Below are positions 26,638-35,706 of a stretch of 54,039 nt of DNA, in pieces. Position numbers and translations under genes: made by a program. The notes below the pieces were generated by a model, which had not been told where the DNA came from, did not search any database, and was given only the letters and a program-made list of their open reading frames with translations. Positions within the stretch are counted from its first letter, which is position 1. Each line of letters starts with the position of its first letter. Source of the stretch: Clostridiales bacterium (lineage in GTDB: Bacteria > Bacillota > Clostridia > Oscillospirales > Oscillospiraceae); assembly GCA_020860385.1 (NCBI GenBank), contig JAJBUK010000104.1, positions 1 through 54,039 of the forward strand, in the 5' to 3' direction.

Positions 26638-29600
26638 ATGGTGAAGCAATGTGTGAAAAAGCCGTTTACCGTGCTGGTGGCCGTCATCATCGCGCTGGTG
26701 TTGGGCGTGGTATGCATGACGCGGATGACAACCGACCTGCTGCCGGAGATGAGCCTGCCCTACATGGTGGTCATCACCACCTATCCGGGGGCCAGCCCGG
26801 AGAAGGTGGAGGCCAACGTGACGGAACCGCTGGAAAGCGCCTTGGGTACGGTCAGCGGTGTGGAAAACGTCACCAGCAGCAGCGCGGAGAACTACTCCAT
26901 GATCATGCTGGAGTTCGAGGACGATACGGATATGGACTCCGCCATGGTGAAGGTGGATTCCGCCTTGCAGGATGTGGAGAGTTCCTTGCCCGACCTGTGC
27001 GGCACCCCAAACGTCATGGAAATCAGCATGGACATGGTGGCCACCATGTACGTCAGCGTGGACTATGAGGGGAAGGACATCTACGAGCTGTCCGACTTCG
27101 TGGAGGACATTGTCACGCCCTATTTCGAGCGGCAGGACGGCGTGGCCAGCGTCTCCGCCGTGGGCCTGGTGGAGCAGACCGTGGAGGTGCGGCTGAACCA
27201 GGACAAAATCGACGACATCAACGCCCAGCTCCTGGCTTCCGTCCTGGGGACGCTGGACGAGGCGAAGCAGGAAATCGAGGACGCCCAGGCCGAGTTGGAC
27301 GACGCCCAGGCGGAGCTGGACAGCGGCACGGCGGAGCTGGAGGAGCAGGAGAACGAAACGGCGGATGAGCTGGCGGAAGCCAGCCTGGCTCTGGATCAGG
27401 CCATTGCCGCCCAGAGCGCCTATGAGGCCCAGCTGGCCAGCCAGCAGGCGAATCAGATGGCGCTGGAGACAGAGCTGCAAGCCTATGAGAACGCGGGCAT
27501 TGAGGAGAGCTACGAGGAGCTGGAGGCCATGTTCCAAAGCCTCCAGGAGACCGCCGCCGGGGAGGACACCTATCAGACCATTTATAACCAGGTTTATAAC
27601 CAGGTGCTCATCAAGGCCGCCCAGTCCGCTGCGGACAGCATGGCGGAGAGCGGCCTGATGGACGCCGTCACTGTGACGGAGGACAATGTGGAGGACGTGC
27701 TGGATATGCTGGACAGCGCCGTCAGCTATGAAAGCCTGGCTAACACCATGCTCTCCATGATTCAGGATTACATAGGGAATCTCGACCTGGATGCGGACAC
27801 CCTGGTCCAGCTGCTCCAGGACGGGCTGACGGCGGACGAGCTGGCCGAGCTGGTGCCCTCCATTTCAGAGGAGGAGCTGACGGAGCTGATGAGCGTGGTC
27901 AGCATGGCGAACACCAGCGTCAGCGATACGCTGAAGTCTGCGGCGGATGAGGCCGCTACCACTGCGGCGGAGAACCAGACTGCTACGCTGTCCTCCAGCC
28001 TGCCCTCCAGCGTGGCGGACGCCATCGCAAACCCGGATAAGCTGGCCTATGCGGTGGAGCTGCTGGAATCCCAGGGGATGAGCGAAGCGGCCTCTATGCT
28101 GACGGTGGATAACCTGACCACCCTGTCCGAAATCGTCAACACCCGTATCCCCCAAATCGAGACGGAGCTTGCCAACCTGGAAATCGAAATCGCGGTAGCC
28201 ACCGCCACAGTGGAGGCGGTCAATTCCGCCGTGGCGGAGGCCGCCAACAGCTACACCACGGTGGAAGCCGGGAAGATTCTGGCGGCGGCAGGCTTCGGCT
28301 CCGCCAGCGCCCAGCTGGCGGCGGCCCAGACCGCCCTGGAGGACGGCCAGACCCAGCTGGACTCCGCCCTGGAAGCCTACGAGAGCGCCCGGGAGACCGC
28401 CATCGAAAGCGCCAACCTGGACGCACTGCTGGACATCGACACCCTGGCCACCCTGATTTACGCCCAGAACTTCTCCATGCCCGCGGGGTATGTGGACGAT
28501 GCGGACGATAACCAGTGGCTGCTCAAAGTGGGCGAGGAATATGACAGCGTGGAGGATTTGGAGAACATGGTCCTCTGCAACCTGGACGACGTTGGAGACG
28601 TGACCCTGGGGGATGTGGCCGACCTGACCATCATTGACAACGCCGCAGACAGCTACACCCGGGTCAACGGCGAAGCCGGCGTGGTGCTGTCCATCTTCAA
28701 GGGCAGCACCGCCGGCACCAGCGACGTTTCCTCCGCCTGCAATGACGCTATTGAGGAACTGGAAGCGAAGTACGATGGTCTGCAAATTCAGCCGCTGATG
28801 GACCAGGGGGAGTATATCACCCTGATTATCTCCAACATTCTGCAAAGCATGATACTGGGCGCACTGCTGGCCATCGTGATTTTGGCCCTGTTCCTGAAGG
28901 ACGTGCGGCCCACGCTGGTGGTGGGCTTCTCCATCCCCTTCAGCGTGCTGATTGCCCTGGTGCTGATGTACTTTACGGACATCTCCCTGAACATCATGTC
29001 CCTGGGCGGCCTGTCTCTGGGCATTGGTATGCTGGTGGATAACTCCATCGTCGCCATAGAAAATATCTACCGGCTGCGGGGGCGGGGCTTGTCTGCCCCA
29101 CGGGCGGCGGTGCAGGGCGTCAGGCAGGTGTCGGGCGCATTGATTTCCTCTACGCTGACCACCATCTGCGTGTTCCTGCCCATGATTTTCACCACAGGCT
29201 ACACCCGGGAGCTGATGTATCCCATGGCGCTGACCATCGGCTATGCGCTGATTGCCTCCCTGGTGGTGGCAATGACGGTGGTACCTACGGTGGCCTCCAC
29301 CCTGCTGAAAAACGTCAAGCCCAAAACCCACCCCTGGTTTGACAAGCTGGTGAACGCCTACGGGAAGGCGCTGGACTTCTGCCTGCGGGTGAAGGTGGTT
29401 CCCCTGGGCCTTGCCATTGTCCTGTTCGGGGTGGCCGTGTTCGGCGTGGCGCAGATGGGGCTGGTGATGATTCCAGATATGTCCAGCAACCAAATCTCCA
29501 TCACGGTTGCCATGCCGGAGGACTATGACCAGGATACCGCCTACGCCACCGCCGACGAGGTGACGGAACGCATCCTGGCGGTGGACGGGGTGGACTATGT

Positions 29601-31008
29601 GGGGGCTATGACGAATGCCTCCAGTATGCTCACCACCAGCGCCTCCACCAGCAATGACTTCCTGAACTATGTGTTCTATGTGGTGCCCAATGACGATGTG
29701 GACACGGAGCGGGGCATTCAGGACATCTGCGACCAAATCGCGGCCAACACCGCCGACCTGGACTGCACGGTGAACACCTCCTCGTCCTCCTCCAGCGATA
29801 TGAGCAGTATGCTGGGCAGCGGCCTGGAAATCGACATCTACGGCTCCGACCTGGACACCTTGACGGAGATTTCGGAGGATTTCATGGCCATCATCTCCGA
29901 GACGGAGGGCTTTGACACCCCCACCAATGGCCAGGACGAGGCAGACCAGGAGCTGGTGCTCATCGTAGACAAGGACGCCGCCATGCGGCTAGGCCTGACG
30001 GTGGCCCAGGTCTACAGTGAGATTTCCAGCCGCCTGACTACGGAGACCACCTCCACCACCGTCACCATCGACGGCGCGGAGATGGAAGTGGTCATCGTGG
30101 ACGAGAACAACCTGTTGACCAGGGAGAACCTGATGGACATCACCTTTGACGTGGACACCACCGATGAGGACGGCGAAACCGTCACCGAGACCCACACCCT
30201 GGACGAGTTCTCCACCGTGGAGACGGACGCCAGCGTCTCCACCATCTCCCGGGAGAATCAGCAGCGCTACATCTCCGTTACGGCGGACACCCTGGACGGC
30301 TACAACTCCACCCGGCTTTCCATGGCGCTGGCGGAGGTGCTGGAGGACTACGAGATGCCCGACGGCTACACCTGGGAGATGGCCGGCGAGTATGAGACGG
30401 TCATCTCAATGATGACCCAGATGATTGAAATGCTGGCGCTGGGCCTGCTCTTCGTCTATCTGATTATGGTGGCTCAGTTCCAGAGCCTTCTGAGCCCCTT
30501 CATCATCCTGTTCACCGTCCCCCTGGCTTTCACCGGCGGTATGTTCGGCCTGATGGCCTTTGGCGAGCAGCTGTCCCTCCTGAGCATGATTGGCTTCCTG
30601 GTGCTGATGGGTACGGTGGTGAACAACGGCATCGTATTTGTAGACTATACCAACCAGCTTCGGATAGGCGGCATGGAGAAGCGGGCGGCCCTCATTGCCA
30701 CCGGCAAGACCAGAATGCGCCCCATCCTGATGACCGCCCTGACCACTATTCTGGCCATGGGCAGCATGATTTTCTCCACTGGCATCAGCGCGTCTCTGAC
30801 CAGAGGCATGGCTATCGTGGTGTCCTTCGGTTTGGCCTATGCCACCCTGATGACCCTGTTTGTGGTGCCGGTGATGTACGACCTGCTGTACCGCAGGCAG
30901 CCTAAGGAAATCGACGTGGGGGACGACACCATTGACGACGTGCCGGACGACGCGGCGGAGTTCCTCCAGCAGGCCAGGGCCGAGGAAGCGGCCAAGGCCG
31001 GAGAGTAA
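26638..31008 (+). CDS. RND-family efflux transporter with a large coiled-coil insertion (SwrC/HAE1-like)
   Basis: A 1456-residue proton-driven exporter of the AcrB/SwrC type. The N-terminal helix (FTVLVAVIIALVLGVVC), first porter domain, TM4 motif GGLSLGIGMLVDNSIVAIENI with its proton-relay Asp, and the second half are all present. Usual length is ~1030. About 400 extra residues (~202-605) split the first porter domain between LNQDKIDDINAQL and LIYAQNFSMPAG. The insert opens with heptad-like AQAEL repeats and is helical, so it may form an extracellular coiled-coil arm. The ATG at 26638 has GAGGTC before it and begins MVKQCVKKPF; an earlier GTG at 26563 has no RBS. No adaptor gene lies beside it. 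Substrate unknown. Confidence 0.92.
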   Translation: MVKQCVKKPFTVLVAVIIALVLGVVCMTRMTTDLLPEMSLPYMVVITTYPGASPEKVEANVTEPLESALGTVSGVENVTSSSAENYSMIMLEFEDDTDMDSAMVKVDSALQDVESSLPDLCGTPNVMEISMDMVATMYVSVDYEGKDIYELSDFVEDIVTPYFERQDGVASVSAVGLVEQTVEVRLNQDKIDDINAQLLASVLGTLDEAKQEIEDAQAELDDAQAELDSGTAELEEQENETADELAEASLALDQAIAAQSAYEAQLASQQANQMALETELQAYENAGIEESYEELEAMFQSLQETAAGEDTYQTIYNQVYNQVLIKAAQSAADSMAESGLMDAVTVTEDNVEDVLDMLDSAVSYESLANTMLSMIQDYIGNLDLDADTLVQLLQDGLTADELAELVPSISEEELTELMSVVSMANTSVSDTLKSAADEAATTAAENQTATLSSSLPSSVADAIANPDKLAYAVELLESQGMSEAASMLTVDNLTTLSEIVNTRIPQIETELANLEIEIAVATATVEAVNSAVAEAANSYTTVEAGKILAAAGFGSASAQLAAAQTALEDGQTQLDSALEAYESARETAIESANLDALLDIDTLATLIYAQNFSMPAGYVDDADDNQWLLKVGEEYDSVEDLENMVLCNLDDVGDVTLGDVADLTIIDNAADSYTRVNGEAGVVLSIFKGSTAGTSDVSSACNDAIEELEAKYDGLQIQPLMDQGEYITLIISNILQSMILGALLAIVILALFLKDVRPTLVVGFSIPFSVLIALVLMYFTDISLNIMSLGGLSLGIGMLVDNSIVAIENIYRLRGRGLSAPRAAVQGVRQVSGALISSTLTTICVFLPMIFTTGYTRELMYPMALTIGYALIASLVVAMTVVPTVASTLLKNVKPKTHPWFDKLVNAYGKALDFCLRVKVVPLGLAIVLFGVAVFGVAQMGLVMIPDMSSNQISITVAMPEDYDQDTAYATADEVTERILAVDGVDYVGAMTNASSMLTTSASTSNDFLNYVFYVVPNDDVDTERGIQDICDQIAANTADLDCTVNTSSSSSSDMSSMLGSGLEIDIYGSDLDTLTEISEDFMAIISETEGFDTPTNGQDEADQELVLIVDKDAAMRLGLTVAQVYSEISSRLTTETTSTTVTIDGAEMEVVIVDENNLLTRENLMDITFDVDTTDEDGETVTETHTLDEFSTVETDASVSTISRENQQRYISVTADTLDGYNSTRLSMALAEVLEDYEMPDGYTWEMAGEYETVISMMTQMIEMLALGLLFVYLIMVAQFQSLLSPFIILFTVPLAFTGGMFGLMAFGEQLSLLSMIGFLVLMGTVVNNGIVFVDYTNQLRIGGMEKRAALIATGKTRMRPILMTALTTILAMGSMIFSTGISASLTRGMAIVVSFGLAYATLMTLFVVPVMYDLLYRRQPKEIDVGDDTIDDVPDDAAEFLQQARAEEAAKAGE

Positions 31009-31025
31009 AGCAGCATTACAAAACG

Positions 31026-31058
31026 AAACCGTGGGCCCTGCGCCCACGGTTTTCGTTT
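31026..31058 (+). terminator. terminator of the RND transporter gene
   Basis: AAACCGTGGGC / GCCCACGGTTT, 11 bp, followed by TCGTTTT. Confidence 0.9.
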
Positions 31059-31062
31059 TGGC

Positions 31063-31101
31063 AAAAAACTGCTCCCTCCATAGGATATGGAGGGAGCAGT
31101 T
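31063..31101 (-). terminator. terminator of glgP
   Basis: A perfect 16-bp stem AACTGCTCCCTCCATA / TATGGAGGGAGCAGTT with a 3-base loop; on the minus strand it ends in a run of T. Confidence 0.95.
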
Positions 31102-31136
31102 CTGATAGTTACGCTGTGAGGTGTCAGGCGGAACGC

Positions 31137-33563
31137 TTACCCGCGGGTGTGGACGTGCCAGATGTTGTTGGCGTAGTCGTGAATGGAGCGGTCAGCGGCG
31201 AACTTGCCGGACTTGGCGATGTTGACCAGCGCCATCTGGTTCCAGTGGCGGCTGTCGCCGTAGGCGGTGACGATTTTGTTCTGCATATAGCGATAGCTCT
31301 CGAAGTCGGCCAGCAGCAGGTAGTTGTCCGCCGTGTAGCCCTGGCCGAAGAGCAGGCTGTTGGTGATGTCCTGATAGCTCTTTCCGTCGGAGAAGCCGGA
31401 GTTCAGCTTGCCAATGACCCGCTGAATGACGGGGCTGGCGTTGTAGTACTCATAGGAGTTGTACCCGGCGGCCTTCTTGTCGGCCACCTCCTCGGCGGTC
31501 AGGCCGAAGATGAAGATGTTGTCGTCGCCCAGGAGCTGGTGCATCTCTACATTGGCGCCGTCCTCGGTGCCGATGGTCACGGCGCCGTTCATCATGAACT
31601 TCATGTTGCCGGTGCCGGAGGCTTCCTTGCCGGCGGTGGAGATCTGCTCGGAAATCTCGGCGGCGGGCATCAGCTTCTCCGCAATGGACACCCGGTAGTT
31701 CTCAATGAATAACACCTGGAGCTTGCCCTTGCAGCGGGGGTCGTTGTTGACCTCATAGGCCACGGAGTTGATCAGCTCAATGATGCGCTTTGCCATATAG
31801 TAGGCGGAAGCGGCCTTGGCGGCGAACAGGAAGGTGTGGGGGACGATGTCCTCCCCGTCCTGAATCTGCTGATACAGGTGGATGATGTTCATCACGTTCA
31901 GCAGCTGGCGCTTGTACTCATGGAGACGCTTGGACTGCACGTCAAAGATGGCGTCGGTGTTCAGGTTGTAGCCATACTCCCACTTGCAGTAGGCGGCGAA
32001 GGCGTCCTTGTTGGCCTTCTTGATTTGACCCAGGCGGTCCAGCACGGCGGCATCGTCCTTCCCCTTCAGGAAGTCCTCCAGCTTACCCGGCTGGAGCAGA
32101 TAGTCGTCGCTGCCGTTGACCTCGCAAATCAGGTTGTGGAGCTCGGGGTTGATTTCGGCCAGCCAGCGGCGGTGATCCACGCCGTTGGTGACGTTGGTGA
32201 ACTTATCCGGGGTGCGGAGATAGGCGGTGTGAAACACATCGTCCTTCAAAATCTGGCTGTGCAGCTCGGCCACGCCGTTGACGGCGAAGCAGGTAGCGAC
32301 GCACAGGTTGGCCATCCGCACGTCCCCGTCCCAGACGATGGCCAGCTCGCGGGCCTTGGATTCGTCGTTGTGGAAGTAGGCGCGGACTTCCTTCAGGTAG
32401 CGCTCATTGATTTCGCAGATGATTTGCCAGCAGCGGGGCAGCAGGGCGATAATCAGATCCTGAGACCAGTGCTCCAGCGCCTCGGCCAGCACGGTGTGGT
32501 TGGTGTAGGCCACGGTGCGGGTGACGATGCTCCAGGCCTCGTCCCAGCCGAAGCCGTTCTCATCCATCAGGATGCGCATCAGCTCAGGGATGACCAGGGC
32601 GGGATGGGTGTCGTTGATTTGAATGACGTGCTTCTCCGCGAAGTTGCGCAAGGTGCCGTACTGGGCCTTGTGCTTGCGGACGATGGACTGCACCGTGGCG
32701 GAGACGAAGAAGTACTGCTGCTTCAAACGGAGCATCTTGCCCTCATAGTGGTCGTCCGCGGGGTACAGCACCTTGGCGATGACCTCGGCGTTGGCCCGAT
32801 CCTCAATGGCCTTCAGGTACTCACCGGAGGAGTAGTACTGCATATCCTCCCGGACGGGGCTCTTCGCGTCCCACAGCCGAAGGGTGTTGACGTGGTCGGT
32901 CTTGTAGCCGGCGATGTTCATGTCCATAGGGACGGCCAGCACGGTGGTGCCGCCCACATAGTCCACGGTGAACTTGCCATCCTCGTTCAGGTAGGTCTTG
33001 ACCTCGCCGCCGAAGCGAACGGTCTCCGCCTCGTCCCGCTTGGGCACCAGCCAGGCGTCGCCCAGTTCCAGCCAGTCGTCAGACAACTCCTCCTGGCGGC
33101 CGTCAATGATTTTCTGACGGAACATACCCAGCTGATAGCAGATAGAGTAGCCGGTGGCGGGAATTTCCTCGGTGGTCATGGAGTCCATATAGCAGGCGGC
33201 CAGGCGGCCCAGGCCGCCGTTGCCCAGGGAGGCGTCCGGCTCCAGCTCGAAGATTTCAGCGGGGTCGAAGCCCATCTCGCTGATGGCGTCCTTCAACTCG
33301 GGCAGGATGCCCAGGTTGTAGGCGTTCTTCATCAGGGAGCGGCCCACCAGGAACTCCATGGAGAGATAATGCACCTCCCGGGCGTTGATGGAGCGGTTAT
33401 AGTTGACGGTATCGATATGGTTGCTGCTCATAATATCCCGCAGCACCATGGCGCAGGATTTAAACATCTGCACCTTGGAAGCCACCTGCGGGGTACGGCC
33501 AAAGTTGCGGCGCAGCTTGCCCTCAATCAGGGCGGACAGTTCATATTTCGAGTATTCGCGCAT
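31137..33563 (-). CDS. glgP: glycogen/maltodextrin phosphorylase
   Basis: An 808-residue GT35 phosphorylase that releases glucose-1-phosphate from glycogen or maltodextrin with phosphate. The PLP region is clear: EASGTGNMKFMMNGA with the conserved Lys, then TIGTEDGANVEM. Also visible are SLGNGGLGRLAACYMDS and the active-site DTHPAL. GGAGG lies ten bases before the ATG. It has its own promoter and terminator on the minus strand, about 12 kb from the glycogen synthesis genes, so breakdown and synthesis are controlled separately here. Confidence 0.96.
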   Translation of the reverse strand: MREYSKYELSALIEGKLRRNFGRTPQVASKVQMFKSCAMVLRDIMSSNHIDTVNYNRSINAREVHYLSMEFLVGRSLMKNAYNLGILPELKDAISEMGFDPAEIFELEPDASLGNGGLGRLAACYMDSMTTEEIPATGYSICYQLGMFRQKIIDGRQEELSDDWLELGDAWLVPKRDEAETVRFGGEVKTYLNEDGKFTVDYVGGTTVLAVPMDMNIAGYKTDHVNTLRLWDAKSPVREDMQYYSSGEYLKAIEDRANAEVIAKVLYPADDHYEGKMLRLKQQYFFVSATVQSIVRKHKAQYGTLRNFAEKHVIQINDTHPALVIPELMRILMDENGFGWDEAWSIVTRTVAYTNHTVLAEALEHWSQDLIIALLPRCWQIICEINERYLKEVRAYFHNDESKARELAIVWDGDVRMANLCVATCFAVNGVAELHSQILKDDVFHTAYLRTPDKFTNVTNGVDHRRWLAEINPELHNLICEVNGSDDYLLQPGKLEDFLKGKDDAAVLDRLGQIKKANKDAFAAYCKWEYGYNLNTDAIFDVQSKRLHEYKRQLLNVMNIIHLYQQIQDGEDIVPHTFLFAAKAASAYYMAKRIIELINSVAYEVNNDPRCKGKLQVLFIENYRVSIAEKLMPAAEISEQISTAGKEASGTGNMKFMMNGAVTIGTEDGANVEMHQLLGDDNIFIFGLTAEEVADKKAAGYNSYEYYNASPVIQRVIGKLNSGFSDGKSYQDITNSLLFGQGYTADNYLLLADFESYRYMQNKIVTAYGDSRHWNQMALVNIAKSGKFAADRSIHDYANNIWHVHTRG

Positions 33564-33706
33564 AAATTCCAGTCCTCCAATTTGAGTCTTGTGATGCGAA
33601 GGGGCTGCCCCATTGCCGGGGCGGCGGAAAGCGGATGCCGCTTACAGCCTTCACATCGGGGAAAAACGATTCATATTACGGTGCGCAGCATACTGCTGCT
33701 TTGAAA

Positions 33707-33735
33707 AGTTTAGCATAAATGGGGGGAAATGTCAA
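33707..33735 (-). promoter_or_regulatory. glgP: promoter of glgP
   Basis: Minus-strand TTGACA (33730-33735), 17-base spacer, TAAACT (33707-33712), giving a leader of ~135 bases. The 316-base gap 33564-33879 otherwise holds only this promoter and the exporter terminator. Confidence 0.85.
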
Positions 33736-33831
33736 TCTTTCCCGCCGGAGCAACCGGTTGAGAATGGATAATTTTCAAGGAAAACGGCCTGTTTCTATGT
33801 GAAAAATGCCAAAAAATGACGTTTTTGAAAA

Positions 33832-33865
33832 ATAACCGGGGAGGTGCAGCGCTGCGCCTCCCCGG
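33832..33865 (-). terminator. terminator of the ABC exporter operon
   Basis: CCGGGGAGG / CCTCCCCGG with a palindromic GCAGCGCTGC inner part; on the minus strand TTATTTTT follows. Confidence 0.88.
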
Positions 33866-33879
33866 TCAGGCCCCGCCTG

Positions 33880-35706
33880 TCAGTGCAGCACAGAGCTGAC
33901 GCTTTCCGCGGTGAACTGCTGGGTGTAAAGCCGGTAATAGGCCCCTCTGGCCGCCATCAGCGCATGATGGGTGCCCCGCTCGATGATTTCGCCGTCCTTC
34001 ACCATCAGAATCACGTCCGCGTCCCGGATGGTGGACAGGCGGTGGGCGATGATGAAGCTGGTGCGGCCCCTGGTCATCTCCGCGATGGCGGACTGAATAA
34101 GCTGCTCGGTCAGGGTGTCGATGGAGGAGGTGGCCTCGTCCAACACCAGGATGCGGGGGTCGGACAGGATGGCCCGGGCGAAGCTGAGGAGCTGCTTCTC
34201 CCCGGTGGAGAGGAGGTCGCCCCCCTCGCCCACCTGGCTGTCATACCCATGCTCCATGCGGGCAATGATTTGGTCGGCGCAGACCAGCTTGCAGGCCCGC
34301 TGAATCTCCTCTAGCGAAGCGTCCGGGTTGCCGTAGCGCAGGTTCTCCAGCACGGTGCCGCTGAACAGGTGGGGCTGCTGGAGGACATAGCCGATGTTGC
34401 TGTGGAGCCAGAGCTGGCTCCGCTCCCTGGCGTCCCGCCCGTCGATGAGGACGGCACCCTCCGTCGGCTCGAAGAACCGGCAAACCAGGTTCACCAGGGT
34501 GCTTTTCCCCGCGCCGGTCTCCCCCACGATGGCCACACGGGTGCCCTGGGGAACGGTCAGGTTGAAGTGGGAGAGGATGGTCTCCTCCCCGTCGGGGTAA
34601 CGGAAGGTCACGTCCCGGAACTCCACGTCGCCGTAGAGGGGCTCCCAGTTCTCCCGCTTGGGGTGGAGGGAGTCCCCGTATTTGGCGATGACCTCCGGGG
34701 TGTCTGCCACGTCGGGCTGGGTGTTCAGCAGCCGCTCCACCCGCTCAATGTTCACCTGGGCGCTGACCAGGCTTTGCAGCGACTCCACGATGCCCTGCAC
34801 CACGTCCCCCACGCTGAGGGCGTAGGTGGTGAAGGCGGACAGGGTGCCCAGCGCCAGCAGGCCGTCCATATTCAGCACGCCGCCCCGCCACAGCATCAGG
34901 GCCAGCCCCACGCTTCCGGCGAAGATGACGATGGCCTGGAGGGTGCCACGGTAGTGGTTGGTTTTCACGCTGGCGTGGTACATGGCGGCGGTGTCCGCCT
35001 GGAAGGTGCCCTCCATCTTCTCCTCCGCCACCAGGGTCTTGATGGTCTTGGCCCCGGTGATGCCCTCGTTGTAATCGGCGGTGATGCGGCTGTTGATCTC
35101 CCGCACCCGGCGGTTCATGGTGGTCAGGTGCCGCTGGAAGTAGGTACAGGCTGCCACTTCAATGGGAACCAGCGCCAGCATGACCAGCCCCAGCTGCCAG
35201 CTCAGGCGCAGCATGACGATGAGCATGAACACCAGATAGCTGCCGTCCCAGAGAACCAGGTCCATCAGGCTCCAGGTGGCCACCGCGCCAATGCGCCCCA
35301 CGTCGGAGATGAGGCGGGAGTGGATATAGCCTACGCCGTTCTGGTTATAGTAGCTGATGGACAGGGTTTGCAGATGGTCGAAGAGCTTCCTGCGGATGCT
35401 GTAATCCAGCACCACTTCGATTTTGTTGGCGGCATAGGTGCAGTAATAGTTGATGCCCAGCCGCGCCACCAACACCAGCAGGTAGGTCAGCAGGAAGGCC
35501 GCCAGGGTGTCCAGGGTGCCCTGACCGATAAAGTGGTCGATGGCGTAGCTCTGGAACAGGGGGATGGCCGCCTCCAGCACGCTGCCCAGCAGGCCGGTGA
35601 GCACCGTCAGCGCCAGCAGCGTCTTTTGCTCCATCCAGAAGGGGAGCAGGAAGCCCAGGCCGAAGAAGGGGCGCTTCTTCGTTGGGGTATGGGTCTCGTC
35701 AGCCAC
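33880..35706 (-). CDS. ABC exporter half-transporter, subunit with canonical Walker B Glu
   Basis: A 608-residue fusion of six membrane helices (~1-330) and an ATPase domain (~350-600). Walker A is GETGAGKSTL, Walker B LVLDEATSSID with Asp523 and catalytic Glu524, H-loop IIAHRLSTI. The signature reads LLSTGEKQ instead of LSGGQ. Its partner has the opposite pattern, so the two form a heterodimer of the BmrCD / TM287-288 type: this subunit's Walker motifs face the partner's normal signature in the active site. GTG start at 35706 overlaps the upstream gene by eight bases, with GGGAGGAGG before it. Drug, lipid or peptide export is possible; substrate unknown. Confidence 0.93.
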   Translation of the reverse strand: MADETHTPTKKRPFFGLGFLLPFWMEQKTLLALTVLTGLLGSVLEAAIPLFQSYAIDHFIGQGTLDTLAAFLLTYLLVLVARLGINYYCTYAANKIEVVLDYSIRRKLFDHLQTLSISYYNQNGVGYIHSRLISDVGRIGAVATWSLMDLVLWDGSYLVFMLIVMLRLSWQLGLVMLALVPIEVAACTYFQRHLTTMNRRVREINSRITADYNEGITGAKTIKTLVAEEKMEGTFQADTAAMYHASVKTNHYRGTLQAIVIFAGSVGLALMLWRGGVLNMDGLLALGTLSAFTTYALSVGDVVQGIVESLQSLVSAQVNIERVERLLNTQPDVADTPEVIAKYGDSLHPKRENWEPLYGDVEFRDVTFRYPDGEETILSHFNLTVPQGTRVAIVGETGAGKSTLVNLVCRFFEPTEGAVLIDGRDARERSQLWLHSNIGYVLQQPHLFSGTVLENLRYGNPDASLEEIQRACKLVCADQIIARMEHGYDSQVGEGGDLLSTGEKQLLSFARAILSDPRILVLDEATSSIDTLTEQLIQSAIAEMTRGRTSFIIAHRLSTIRDADVILMVKDGEIIERGTHHALMAARGAYYRLYTQQFTAESVSSVLH

